Shown here in pieces: positions 8,316 through 16,579 of a DNA stretch of 64,000 nt. The translations under genes and the position numbers were made by a program. How positions within the stretch are numbered: the first letter of the stretch is position 1; every line of letters starts with the position of its first letter. Origin of the DNA: Bog-756 sp963839925 (lineage in GTDB: Bacteria > Actinomycetota > Acidimicrobiia > Acidimicrobiales > RAAP-2); contig CAWIWV010000001.1 in NCBI GenBank assembly GCA_963839925.1, forward strand, positions 1,798,001-1,862,000. Direction: 5' to 3'. The notes under the pieces are model-generated. The model did not search any database and was not told the origin of the DNA. It saw only the letters and a list, made by a program, of their open reading frames with translations.

Positions 8316-9218
8316 GTGCAGATCTTCCGGTTCGATCCAGAGGTGTCGGCCCCTGTCGATCCACCCGACTCGGAGACGCGAGTCGGAAAGCTGACCGGCG
8401 AGGACACTCGCGGCCGGATCCGGTTCCTGCATCTGGTACCGGGTGACTCGATCGAACAGCGATCCCATCGCCAACAACTCGTGGCTGTCGTCTCCGGCTC
8501 TGGATGGGTCGGCGGGGAGGGAACGCGCCGTCCGATCCGATCAGGACAGGCGGCCACTTGGGAACCCGACGAAACCCAGGAGATCGGCAGCGACGAAGGC
8601 CTAACGGCGGTCTGGGTCGAGGGCAGCTTCAGCATGGAGGCGTTCGCGGTCACCAGGGAGATCGTGGTGGTGGACTACGACCCGCAGTGGCCGGTGTCGT
8701 TCGAACGAGTACGCGAGTCGGTCTGGCCTGCCATCGAGAACATCGCGCTTCGCATCGACCACGTGGGGTCGACATCGGTACCCGGTCTGCCGGCCAAGCC
8801 GATCATCGACATGGACATCGTGGTGTCCGACCAATCCCACATCCCGCCGGTCATCGAAGTTCTCGCTCAGCTCGGTTACGCGTGGAGAGGCGACCTCGGA
8901 GTTGCGGGCAGGCAGGCGTTCGACACATCCCGACATCCGGAACTCCCGCCCCATCACCTCTACCTGGTCGTCGAGAACAACAAGGCGCACCTCGATCACG
9001 TGCTCCTCAGAGACGTGCTCCTTGCGGATCCCGCAGAACGGGACAGATACGCCGAGCTGAAGCGGACCAACGTGGAGCTTGCCCAAGGTGACATCGACGT
9101 CTACACGGCGGCCAAAGCCCGCTATGTGGCCGACCTGCTCACCCGCGCACGTGCCGATCGAGGTCTCGAACCCGCCAGCTACTGGGTCCCGGACCTACCT
9201 GGCGTCACCAATCAGTAG
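8316..9218 (+). CDS. Cupin-like domain fused to GrpB (UPF0157) nucleotidyltransferase-like domain
   Basis: A 300-residue two-domain protein. Residues about 1-105 form a cupin-type barrel (GRIRFLHLVPGDSIEQRSH, then a QQLVAVVSGSGWVGGEG strand pair). Residues about 115-290 form a GrpB domain with the hallmark VDYDPQWPVSFERV opening and HVGSTSVPGLPAKPIID, followed by a DMD motif. GrpB proteins are related to nucleotidyltransferases but lack a firm biochemical role. I prefer the GTG at 8316, since a TAGCTT box (8300-8305) would otherwise lie inside the coding region. A GTG at 8295 is the alternative. Confidence 0.8.
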   Translation: MQIFRFDPEVSAPVDPPDSETRVGKLTGEDTRGRIRFLHLVPGDSIEQRSHRQQLVAVVSGSGWVGGEGTRRPIRSGQAATWEPDETQEIGSDEGLTAVWVEGSFSMEAFAVTREIVVVDYDPQWPVSFERVRESVWPAIENIALRIDHVGSTSVPGLPAKPIIDMDIVVSDQSHIPPVIEVLAQLGYAWRGDLGVAGRQAFDTSRHPELPPHHLYLVVENNKAHLDHVLLRDVLLADPAERDRYAELKRTNVELAQGDIDVYTAAKARYVADLLTRARADRGLEPASYWVPDLPGVTNQ

Positions 9219-9225
9219 CCATCGG

Positions 9226-9248
9226 GATGGTGGCAGCCAGTCACCATC
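9226..9248. terminator. Bidirectional hairpin terminator candidate
   Basis: GATGGTG and CACCATC form a seven-base perfect stem with a nine-base loop. It sits in the 32-bp gap between two convergent genes, 7 bp after one stop and 2 bp after the other. There is no T tract, as is common for GC-rich hairpin terminators. Position and symmetry are the evidence. Confidence 0.5.
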
Positions 9249-9250
9249 AG

Positions 9251-10507
9251 TCAGGCCGACATCGGCGAAGTTGGGTCAACCGGCTGCTTCTGGCGGGGCG
9301 CAACCGTCTGATGCGGATGTTGTTGCTGCCATAACAATGACGGGCGCCCTGATCCGTACGTCGGAATCACGATGATGGCGGACTTGTCCGCATATCCGTT
9401 TCCGTAGAAGGTGTCGAGATAGATCGAGCCATCAGCCCCGACCGCCACCCCGCCCGGCGAGAACCCGGTGATTCCGAGATAGGCGACCTTGTCAGTGGTC
9501 GGGAATCTCACGAGAGTCTGGATCCCGCCCGGCGACAATCGAACGACCCCGAGCTCATCCATAGCTATCACCGAACCGTCGGAAGCCGTGACGAGTCCGC
9601 TCGGACCTCTCGGATACAGCGATCCGAGTGATCTCACAACGCCATGAGGATCGACCATGAGGATCGTCTTGGTGTTGAAGCCGAACACGTACAGATTCCC
9701 CGCCGAGTCGAACGCCAGCCCCGTCGCACCATCTGCCGATGCATCGACCGCTGGACCCCCCAGACCGTAGATACCTTGATACTGGCCGTCGTTGCCGAGC
9801 ACGCGGAAGAAGGTTCCGTTCGGTTCGAGTCGGAGCACCTCGTTGCCGTTCGACACGTACATCAGCCGGTCCGGTCCGAAGGTGATGGCGGTGGGTTGTA
9901 AGGCGGCATCGAGCGCCGGGGTTCCATCTGCGACCCATCCAACCGAGCTGCCTCTACCAGCGATCGTCGTGATGATGCCTGACGGAGAGACCGCACGAAT
10001 GCGCCCGTTCTGGCTGTCGGCGATGTACAACGTGCCACCCGGACCAAAGGTGATCCCCGAGGGATCGTTGAGCTGTGCTCTGGCGGCTGGTCCCCCGTCA
10101 CCGGAGAATCCGACGGTGCCGTTGCCTGCGACGGTCTCGAAGGTCCCGTTCGGCAGTCGTTCCAGGACCTGGTTGCGAGCGTCGTCGGCGGCATAGAGAT
10201 TGCCGTTCGGTCCGACTGCCAGAGAACTGGGACGCTCGGGAATGACTCCCACGGTCGTCGGTGCAGTCGGGGTGATCCTGCGGGACCGTGGAGGATGAGT
10301 CGGGGGCTGGTGAGCGGTTGTCGACCCGCGAGTCCGGCCGACGATCACAACCGCAACGCCAACCAGCAGGACGAAAACGACACCGCTCACGATCCAGCGA
10401 CGACGCTGACGCCGTCGGGCCTCGCGGATGACGAGTTCCTGATCGAAGGGTTCGGAAGTCCCAGCCTGCGACGGAGCGGTCTTGGTCTCGGTTCTGGTCT
10501 CGGTCAT
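9251..10507 (-). CDS. Membrane-anchored NHL-repeat (beta-propeller) protein
   Basis: A 418-residue protein with a cytoplasmic N-terminus (about 1-37, ending in ARRRQRRR). One transmembrane helix follows (about 38-57, IVSGVVFVLLVGVAVVIVG), then a Pro/Thr-rich linker and an external domain of repeated PSGITFGPGGTLYIADSQNGRIRAVSPSG-type units. The units match NHL repeats, which build a six-bladed propeller used for protein or ligand binding. The substrate is unknown. It is divergent from a GntR regulator with a shared operator, so it is likely controlled by that regulator. Confidence 0.8.
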   Translation of the reverse strand: MTETRTETKTAPSQAGTSEPFDQELVIREARRRQRRRWIVSGVVFVLLVGVAVVIVGRTRGSTTAHQPPTHPPRSRRITPTAPTTVGVIPERPSSLAVGPNGNLYAADDARNQVLERLPNGTFETVAGNGTVGFSGDGGPAARAQLNDPSGITFGPGGTLYIADSQNGRIRAVSPSGIITTIAGRGSSVGWVADGTPALDAALQPTAITFGPDRLMYVSNGNEVLRLEPNGTFFRVLGNDGQYQGIYGLGGPAVDASADGATGLAFDSAGNLYVFGFNTKTILMVDPHGVVRSLGSLYPRGPSGLVTASDGSVIAMDELGVVRLSPGGIQTLVRFPTTDKVAYLGITGFSPGGVAVGADGSIYLDTFYGNGYADKSAIIVIPTYGSGRPSLLWQQQHPHQTVAPRQKQPVDPTSPMSA

Positions 10508-10532
10508 ATGGTGACACTATGATTGTCACCAT
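10508..10532. promoter_or_regulatory. GntR operator overlapping two divergent leaderless promoters
   Basis: ATGGTGACA and TGTCACCAT are perfect nine-base arms around a seven-base spacer. The spacer holds TATGAT (10518-10523), a near-consensus -10 box seven bases before the ATG at 10531. On the other strand CATAGT lies eight bases before the NHL gene's ATG at 10507. The palindrome covers the regulator's first two bases, so its binding would block both promoters. Confidence 0.65.
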
Positions 10533-10878
10533 GAGGGATGTCAAGGTCCACCGAGGCGACAGCTTGCCTTTGCATGACCAGGTCGCAGCCGAGATCCGGC
10601 GGGACATCGCGAACGGGGACGTCCGACCCGGCGAACGCCTACCTCCAGCCCGCGATATGGCTGCCGTTCTCGGAGTCCACACGAACACGGTGCTCCGAGC
10701 ACTTCGTGCCCTCCGTGACGAGGGCGTTCTTGAATTCCGACGTGGCCGTGGCGTCACCGTTTCGGGTGAACCCGAACATGGCGTCATTTGGGCACAGGCA
10801 CGGGAGCTACTCACTCAAGCTCAGCGGTTCGGACTTCAACACGATGACGTGGTTTCGATCATCGAGAGCCTGCCCTGA
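10531..10878 (+). CDS. GntR family transcriptional regulator (small, YtrA-like)
   Basis: A 115-residue regulator that is almost all winged helix-turn-helix. SLPLHDQVAAEIRRDIANGDVRPGERLP leads into ARDMAAVLGVHTNTVLRALRALRDEGVLEFRRGRGVTV. A short C-terminal helical tail of about 35 residues replaces a large effector domain, as in the YtrA subgroup that often controls membrane or transport genes. I chose ATG 10531 over ATG 10519 because of the -10 TATGAT spacing. Autoregulation and control of the divergent NHL protein are inferred from the operator. Confidence 0.88.
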   Translation: MRDVKVHRGDSLPLHDQVAAEIRRDIANGDVRPGERLPPARDMAAVLGVHTNTVLRALRALRDEGVLEFRRGRGVTVSGEPEHGVIWAQARELLTQAQRFGLQHDDVVSIIESLP

Positions 10879-11127
10879 ATCCTCCCGCACCGCCCGCAGA
10901 TCGTCAGACGACCTGACCTGCGTGGCTCTCACTTGACGCGACGCACGTTGGTGCCGGAAGTGCCTCGAGGCCGTCGACGATCCCTTCTACGGGCCGGAGC
11001 TCGCGCTCGAAGACCTCTCGGTATCGAAGACGCTGACGTGCTCGAAGTTCCCACTCCTCAGCTCGATGATGTCGTCAGGCTTGTCGACAATTATGGGCGC
11101 CAGGGAACCAACGCCCCGTAGCGACGA
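10879..11127. other. Short non-coding gap with a possible frameshifted gene remnant
   Basis: No intact gene is apparent. Two neighbouring frames each contain protein-like stretches: CLEAVDDPFYGPELALEDL in one and ADVLEVPTPQLDDVVRLVDN in the other. They would join if one base were gained or lost near 11030. This may be the decayed 3' part of a gene on the + strand. I cannot name the family and the case is weak. Confidence 0.25.
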
Positions 11128-11889
11128 TCAGGGGATCCCCCCGTCCACCCGAAGGATCGCTCCGGTGGTGTAGCTCGACGCGGCCGACGCGAAGTACAGG
11201 GCGGCGCCCACGATCTCGTCGGGCTGACCACCGCGCTGGAGCGCATGCCGGGCCTTGGCTGCCGCTTCGAAGGCCTCGAGATCCCACTCCTTGGTCACGT
11301 CGGTCATGAACGGGCCGGCCATGATGCAGTTGACCCGGACCGTCGGCCCGTAGGCGTGGGCGAATCCGACGGTCACTGCATTGAGTCCGGCCTTTGCTGC
11401 GTCGTAAGGAAGCATGAAAGGAGCTGGCCGGATCGAACCGGTGGTCGAGATGTTGATGATCGACCCACCGCCCGTCTCGACCATCCGTGGCCCGACCAAC
11501 GCGGTCAGCCGGAACGGGCCCTTGAGATTGAGCCCGACCACCTTCTCCCACATCGCCTCAGTGACCTCGGTCAGATCGCCGTAGAGCAAGGACATGCCCG
11601 CGTTGTTCACCAACACGTCGACGTGTCCGAAGGTGTCGTAGGCGGCCTCGACCAGGCCGTCGATCTCTTCCCATCGACCGACGTTGGTCGAGACGGCCAG
11701 GGCACGGCGTCCGCGTGCCTCGACCTCGGCGGCCACCGATTGGCAGGCATCCAGCTTGCGGCTGGCGATGATCACGTCCGCGCCGGCATCGGCGAACCCG
11801 AGCACCATCGCCCGACCGAGTCCACGGCTCCCACCGGTGACCAGCGCCACCTTGCCGGTGAGATCGAAGAGGTTCGACCGGTCGCTCAA
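11128..11889 (-). CDS. SDR family NAD(P)-dependent oxidoreductase
   Basis: A 253-residue classical short-chain dehydrogenase. TGGSRGLG is at residues 18-25, NNAGMS near 94, ISTTGS containing the catalytic Ser, and the YDAAKAG Tyr-Lys pair follows. The C-terminal GAILRVDGGIP signature is typical of FabG-type or glucose-1-dehydrogenase-like proteins. It starts in a four-base overlap with the upstream phosphotransferase stop, so the two are translationally coupled. A shared pathway, possibly processing hydroxyacyl-CoA, is inferred. Confidence 0.9.
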   Translation of the reverse strand: MSDRSNLFDLTGKVALVTGGSRGLGRAMVLGFADAGADVIIASRKLDACQSVAAEVEARGRRALAVSTNVGRWEEIDGLVEAAYDTFGHVDVLVNNAGMSLLYGDLTEVTEAMWEKVVGLNLKGPFRLTALVGPRMVETGGGSIINISTTGSIRPAPFMLPYDAAKAGLNAVTVGFAHAYGPTVRVNCIMAGPFMTDVTKEWDLEAFEAAAKARHALQRGGQPDEIVGAALYFASAASSYTTGAILRVDGGIP

Positions 11890-12983
11890 TTGAGCGAAGT
11901 GGTAGCCGAAAGTTCGGCCGCTTTGCGCGCCATCTCCAGCACGACATCACCGAATGCCGCCATCTTGGGATTGTCGGCCTCGCCCTTGACCACCCGGGCA
12001 TAGCCCGCCTCGAGGACTATGGCGAGCTTGAATCGGGCGAGGATGACGTAGTAGTCGATCTCGTCCACCGGACGGCCGCTCGCGTTGGCGTAGTAGTCGA
12101 GCAACTCGTCCTTGGAGGGCATGCCGGCGTAGTTGACGTAACTCACCGTGCTCTCGTCGGTCGCCGAAGTGTCGTCGGGCCATCCGTTGATCACCCAACC
12201 GAGATCGAGGAGCGGATCGCCGATGGTGGCCATCTCCCAGTCGACGATCGCAGCCAGTCGGGCGGGTGCGCCGTGGCGGTACATCACGTTTGCGAACTGG
12301 TAGTCGCCGTGCATGATGCCCGGACGGTAAGAGCTCGGCTTGTGGTCGCGCAGCCACGAGGCAGCCTCGTCGATGCCGGGCAGCGGTCGGAACTGCACGG
12401 CAGCCAGGTGAGCGAGCCAGCGATCCACCTGCCGCTCGTGGAAGCCGTCGGGCTTTCCGAAGCCCTCGAGCCCCTTTGCCTGCCAGTCGACCTTGGACAG
12501 ACGGGCGATCCCGTCGACGAGTTGGAACGCGAGCCCGCGCCGGGCTTCGGGGTCGCTCCCGAACGGTTCGGGCCAGACGGTCCCGATCTGCATCGGTGAC
12601 CATCCGTCGACCAGCTCCATCATGTAGAAGCAGCCGCCGATCACGCTTGGGTCGTCACAGCCAGCTTTCGCCCGTGCGTGGGGAACGTCGGTGTCACCCA
12701 AGGCGGACAGCAACCGGTACTCGCGGAGCATGGTGGCGTTTCGGCCCTCTGGCACCGGCTCGGGTGGCCGCCTGAGCGCCCAGTGCTCGCCACCCCGAGT
12801 GATCTCGAACAGATCGTTCGACGCCCCGCCGGTGATGAAGCGGGACTCGATCGGTGCGCCCGCACCAGGCAGGCCCTGCTCGTCCATCCATTTGCCCAGA
12901 CGATCCGGGTCGATGGTCGAGTGGGGCTCGCTCTCCTCCGAGTCGGCAGATTCACTCTCCCCGGAGGTGACGGCGTTGCTCAC
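11886..12983 (-). CDS. Phosphotransferase family protein (APH fold, ACAD10/11- or LvaA-like)
   Basis: A 365-residue kinase of the aminoglycoside phosphotransferase fold. The catalytic loop HGDYQFANVMY is at about 225-234 (D227 catalytic, N232 magnesium-binding). IVDWEMATIGDPLLD follows, with D248 as the second metal ligand. Homologous domains in ACAD10/11 and in bacterial levulinate catabolism phosphorylate 4-hydroxyacyl-CoA. Placement next to an SDR and acyl-CoA dehydrogenases makes that more likely here than antibiotic resistance. The start is a GTG with GGGGA upstream. The substrate is inferred, not shown. Confidence 0.85.
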   Translation of the reverse strand: MSNAVTSGESESADSEESEPHSTIDPDRLGKWMDEQGLPGAGAPIESRFITGGASNDLFEITRGGEHWALRRPPEPVPEGRNATMLREYRLLSALGDTDVPHARAKAGCDDPSVIGGCFYMMELVDGWSPMQIGTVWPEPFGSDPEARRGLAFQLVDGIARLSKVDWQAKGLEGFGKPDGFHERQVDRWLAHLAAVQFRPLPGIDEAASWLRDHKPSSYRPGIMHGDYQFANVMYRHGAPARLAAIVDWEMATIGDPLLDLGWVINGWPDDTSATDESTVSYVNYAGMPSKDELLDYYANASGRPVDEIDYYVILARFKLAIVLEAGYARVVKGEADNPKMAAFGDVVLEMARKAAELSATTSLN

Positions 12984-13283
12984 GGTTTCGGTTCCCCCTG
13001 TGTTTCGAGACGTTCAGCCCACGATTTCCCTGCTGAAGCCGGCGTCAGATTATCAGCGCGGGAGAAGAACCCACCAAATGGCGTCCCTAGGAGATCACCC
13101 TCGCGACGGTGATGAGTCCGCTCCCAAGAAGGAGGAGGTCGGCGGCCCAGACGAAACGAGCGGTCTCCATCCGTGCGCTGATCCACCCATCGCCGGCTGA
13201 AGAGTGGCGGCCACGAGCGCAATCGCGGACACGGCGGCGACGGTGCCGCCAGTCAACATCCGTGCGACCCCGAGGAGCGTTTG
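12984..13283. other. 300-bp gap, possible remnant of a small membrane protein
   Basis: No intact gene is evident. On the minus strand one frame reads MLTGGTVAAVSAIALVAAT, a hydrophobic segment. A different frame reads FVWAADLLLLGSGLITVARV shortly after. A single frameshift near 13200 would join them into a small two-helix protein. This could be a decayed gene or a coincidence of GC-rich sequence. Confidence 0.25.
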
Positions 13284-14429
13284 TCAGATGGGCGCGCGGC
13301 CGTCTGCAAGGCCTTGCTGGAGGATGCCGGCGATCCGGTTCCGGTGCCAGGAGGCGTTCCCGAAACTGGTCGCGTCGAGCTGCGCTCGCTTGACGTGGAG
13401 GTGCAGTTCCTGCTCCCAGGTGAACCCGATACCGCCGTGCACTTGGAGAGCGGCCGCGGTCACCCGCCGGGAGGCGTCGGAGCACCACGCCTTCGCCAAC
13501 GACGCGGCGAGGGGAGCTTCGTCGTGGCCGGTGGCAACACACCATGCCGCGTAGTACGCGCTCGAGCGCATGCCTTCGACGTCCACCAGCACGTCGGCGA
13601 TCCGGTGCTTCACGGCCTGAAAGCTGCCGATCGGCTTGCCGAACTGCTTGCGGACCTTCGCGTACTCGACGCTCAGATCGAGCGCCCGCTCTGAAGAACC
13701 GAGGAGCAAACCGGCATTGGCGGTCGCGGCTCGGTCGAGCAGATGGGCTGCCTCGGCGGCTCCACCGATGCGGTAGGCCCGGGTCTCGTCGAATGTGAGC
13801 CATGCCAACGGTCGGGTGGGGTCCATCGCCGGCTCGGCAGCCGGTCGATCGGCATCGGTGAGCTCCACCGCAAACAACGCGTCCTCGGTTGCGACCACCG
13901 CCACGCTGGCAACCGACGCGTAGAGGGTCGGCTCGGGGCGACCGATGAGCAGCCAGCTGTCGCCGTCTCGCCGCGCACTGAGGGCGGTGGGACCTGCGGA
14001 CCACCCGACACACCCGATCGTCTCGCCGGTGACGAGCTGTGACGCCCATCTGCGCGCGGCGTCGCGAACCTCTGCAGGCAGCGAGTCGTCCGTTGCGGCA
14101 TCGCCGAGCGCACCGAGGCACAGCACAGAACCGACGAACGGCGCCGGAGCGGCGTGTCGCCCGAGCTCTTCGCAAAGCACGACCACCTCCACCATGCCGA
14201 GCCCCAGGCCCTCTTCAGCCTCCGACAGCTCCACACCCAGCCAGCCCTGCTCGGCCATCGCCTCCCACAGCTGCCGGTCGAAACCGTCCTCCAACCCGGC
14301 CACGTCATCCTCGCGTCCGATGCCCGGACCGACGAAGGTACGCAACTGTTCCGGAGATGACAGATTGTCGAGGAGATCGGCCGCCGCGTCACGGAGCCCC
14401 ATCTGGTCGGGCGAGAGTTCGAAGTCCAC
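13284..14429 (-). CDS. Acyl-CoA dehydrogenase, probable non-catalytic partner subunit
   Basis: A 381-residue acyl-CoA dehydrogenase. It has the N-terminal helical domain (VDFELSPDQMGLRDAAADLL), a weakly conserved middle beta domain, and the C-terminal FGKPIGSFQAVKHRIADV and LQVHGGIGFTWEQELHLHVKRA segments. The middle domain lacks the usual FSEPxAGSD flavin motif, and the stretch before EYAKVRKQFG has no glutamate. This is typical of the partner chain in two-subunit ACADs such as the sterol-catabolic FadE enzymes. The GTG start at 14429 faces a catalytic-type ACAD across 82 bp, suggesting a heteromer. Confidence 0.85.
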   Translation of the reverse strand: MDFELSPDQMGLRDAAADLLDNLSSPEQLRTFVGPGIGREDDVAGLEDGFDRQLWEAMAEQGWLGVELSEAEEGLGLGMVEVVVLCEELGRHAAPAPFVGSVLCLGALGDAATDDSLPAEVRDAARRWASQLVTGETIGCVGWSAGPTALSARRDGDSWLLIGRPEPTLYASVASVAVVATEDALFAVELTDADRPAAEPAMDPTRPLAWLTFDETRAYRIGGAAEAAHLLDRAATANAGLLLGSSERALDLSVEYAKVRKQFGKPIGSFQAVKHRIADVLVDVEGMRSSAYYAAWCVATGHDEAPLAASLAKAWCSDASRRVTAAALQVHGGIGFTWEQELHLHVKRAQLDATSFGNASWHRNRIAGILQQGLADGRAPI

Positions 14430-14511
14430 GGCGGCGAAGCTTAGAGTCGACCTCACCCGGTGCGGCCAACTCGGTTCGTCTGCTCCGCCGTCTGTGCCAA
14501 GCTGGCTCCAG

Positions 14512-15693
14512 ATGGACCTCCAGATCACCCCCGAACAGCAGGAGCTGCGCGCCGAGCTCCACGACTGGCTGGTCGCCAACCTTCCGTGGGAGTACGGCAC
14601 CGAACCGCCGACGCGGTCCCATGACCTTGCCGAGGTGGTCGCGTTCGGCCGTGCGTGGCAGGCGCAGCTGGCCGCCGATCGTTGGGTCGGAATCACCTGG
14701 CCGATCGAGCTCGGGGGCAGAGGCCTCGGACCGACCGAGCACTTCGTGGTCACCGAAGAGCTCGCCCGCGCCCGGGCGCCGGAGCTGGTGGGGCGGATCG
14801 GCATCAACCTGGTCGGCCCGACCCTCTTCGCGCACGGGTCGCCAGAACAGTGCGAACGCTGGCTACCGCCAATCCTGGGCGCCAAGGAGCTTTGGTGCCA
14901 GCTGTTCAGCGAGCCCGAGGCCGGCAGCGACCTCGCCTCGCTCACCACCAAAGCGGAGCGGGTCGACGGCGGATGGCGGGTCACCGGACGCAAGGTCTGG
15001 ACCTCGTACGCGCAGTTTGCCGACTGGGGTCTCTGCCTCGCACGGACCAATCCCGATGCGCCCAAGCGCCAACAGGGAATCTCCGCATTGGCGGTCGACA
15101 TGCACGCGGAGGGAGTCGAGGTCCACCCGCTCGTCCAGATCACCGGAGAGGCGGAATTCAACGAGGTGGTGCTCGACGGGGTGTTCGTGCCCGACGAACA
15201 GTTGGTCGGTCCGCTCGACCAGGGCTGGACCGTCGCGAACTCGACGCTTACCCACGAACGGGGAGTCAACCCACGCCAGTTGGGCATCCACTACCAACTG
15301 CTCGCGGAGCTTCTCGAGCTTGCCGATAGCAGTCCCGAGGGATTTGCCAGCTGGGATGTTCGCCAGCGTGTTGCTGAGGCGTACATCGAGGTCAAGCTCT
15401 TCCAACTCAACAACTGGCGCACCCTGACCCGCCTCGAACGAGGTGAGCCGCCCGGGCCCGAGGGGAGCGCCCTCAAGTTGTACTGGAGTGAGATGTCCAA
15501 GCGGTTGCACGAGTCGGCGTTGATGCTGCTCGGTCCCGCCTCACCACTGTGGCAGGGAGCTGAAGGCAACCCGGGGGACGGCATGTGGCAGCGGTCCTGG
15601 CTCTACTATCAGGCATCGTCGATCTTCGCGGGCACCAACGAGGTGCAGCGGACCCTGGTCGGCGAGCGGGTGCTCGGACTCCCGAAGGCCTGA
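14512..15693 (+). CDS. Acyl-CoA dehydrogenase, catalytic-type subunit
   Basis: A 393-residue flavoenzyme that introduces the alpha-beta double bond into an acyl-CoA. FSEPEAGSDLASLTTKAE and GRKVWTSYAQFADWG are the flavin and substrate-binding strands. THERG has a glutamate at the IVD-type catalytic position, and FAGTNEVQRTLVGERVLGLPK is the conserved C-terminal helix. The ATG at 14512 begins a family-typical MDLQITPEQQELRAELHDWL. It is divergent from the partner-type ACAD and probably forms a mixed complex with it. Confidence 0.9.
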   Translation: MDLQITPEQQELRAELHDWLVANLPWEYGTEPPTRSHDLAEVVAFGRAWQAQLAADRWVGITWPIELGGRGLGPTEHFVVTEELARARAPELVGRIGINLVGPTLFAHGSPEQCERWLPPILGAKELWCQLFSEPEAGSDLASLTTKAERVDGGWRVTGRKVWTSYAQFADWGLCLARTNPDAPKRQQGISALAVDMHAEGVEVHPLVQITGEAEFNEVVLDGVFVPDEQLVGPLDQGWTVANSTLTHERGVNPRQLGIHYQLLAELLELADSSPEGFASWDVRQRVAEAYIEVKLFQLNNWRTLTRLERGEPPGPEGSALKLYWSEMSKRLHESALMLLGPASPLWQGAEGNPGDGMWQRSWLYYQASSIFAGTNEVQRTLVGERVLGLPKA

Positions 15694-15736
15694 AGACCCC
15701 GATTCCACAACACTGATTGCACAAAGGAAGCGTCCG

Positions 15737-16579
15737 ATGGGTTACGAATCGATCGTCTACGAAGTCAACGACGCCGTGGCGACGATCACCATGAACCGAC
15801 CGGAGATGGCCAACGCGCAGGACACCCGGCTCATCGACGAACTCGATGCTGCGTTCGACCAGGCGGACGCCGACGACTCGGTCCGGGTGGTGATCCTCGC
15901 CGGCGCGGGCAAACACTTCTCCTCGGGGCATGACCTGAAGGAGCTGGTTGCCGGCGAGGGGTCCGAGAAGTGGCGGGAGATGCGGGAGACGCCGGAAGGG
16001 AAGATGTACCACGAGCAGGTCATGTACTACGACCGGTGCAAGCGCATCCACGACTTTCGCAAGCCGACCATCGCGGCGGTGCAAGGAAGCTGTGTGGCAG
16101 CCGGGTTGATGCTGGCCTGCATGTGCGACCTCATCGTGGCCGCCGAGGATGCGACGTTCTCGAATCCGGTGTTGCGGATGACCGGGGCGGGCGTCGAGCT
16201 CCTGGTCGAACCGTGGGAACTCGGCATCCGCAAGGCCAAGGAGTTTCTCCTCACCGGCGAGATCATCGATGCGCAGGAAGCATGGCGACTCGGACTGGTC
16301 AACCGGGTGGTGCCGACCGATCGGCTGGCCGACGAAGCCCGTGCGCTCGCCGACCGGGTCGCACTGGTGCCCCCTGCCACTGCGCAGGTGGTGAAGGACA
16401 CGCTCAACCACACCGGTGATCTCATGGGCAAGTCGGCGTCGTGGAAGTACCACTTCATGGCACACCACTGGATGCACAACACCGCGACCGCGGCGAACAC
16501 GCTCGAGGAACGCAAGAAGCGCGCTTCGATGAAGGAAGTCTTCGCCGATCGCGACCGAGGGGATCGGCCGGCGAATTGA
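15737..16579 (+). CDS. Enoyl-CoA hydratase/isomerase family protein
   Basis: A 280-residue crotonase-fold protein, expected to hydrate or isomerise an enoyl-CoA. The oxyanion-hole segments are AGKHFSSGHDLKEL near residue 58 and VQGSCVAAGLMLACMCDLIVA near residue 115. The usual catalytic glutamate positions are poorly conserved (LRMTGAGVELLVEPWELG), so the exact reaction is open. AAAGGAAG eight bases upstream of the ATG is a reasonable ribosome-binding site. It lies 43 bp behind the ACAD, and its TGA overlaps the next TTG start. Confidence 0.88.
   Translation: MGYESIVYEVNDAVATITMNRPEMANAQDTRLIDELDAAFDQADADDSVRVVILAGAGKHFSSGHDLKELVAGEGSEKWREMRETPEGKMYHEQVMYYDRCKRIHDFRKPTIAAVQGSCVAAGLMLACMCDLIVAAEDATFSNPVLRMTGAGVELLVEPWELGIRKAKEFLLTGEIIDAQEAWRLGLVNRVVPTDRLADEARALADRVALVPPATAQVVKDTLNHTGDLMGKSASWKYHFMAHHWMHNTATAANTLEERKKRASMKEVFADRDRGDRPAN

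Noticed and set aside
11886..12983. Aminoglycoside resistance gene
   Set aside because: The fold is shared, but the acyl-CoA neighbours and the extended N-terminus fit an ACAD10/11-like kinase better than a resistance enzyme.
14430..15287. N-terminal extension of the ACAD at 13284-14429
   Set aside because: The frame stays open to 15287 but the added sequence is antisense to another ACAD and not protein-like. Family similarity starts at the GTG at 14429.
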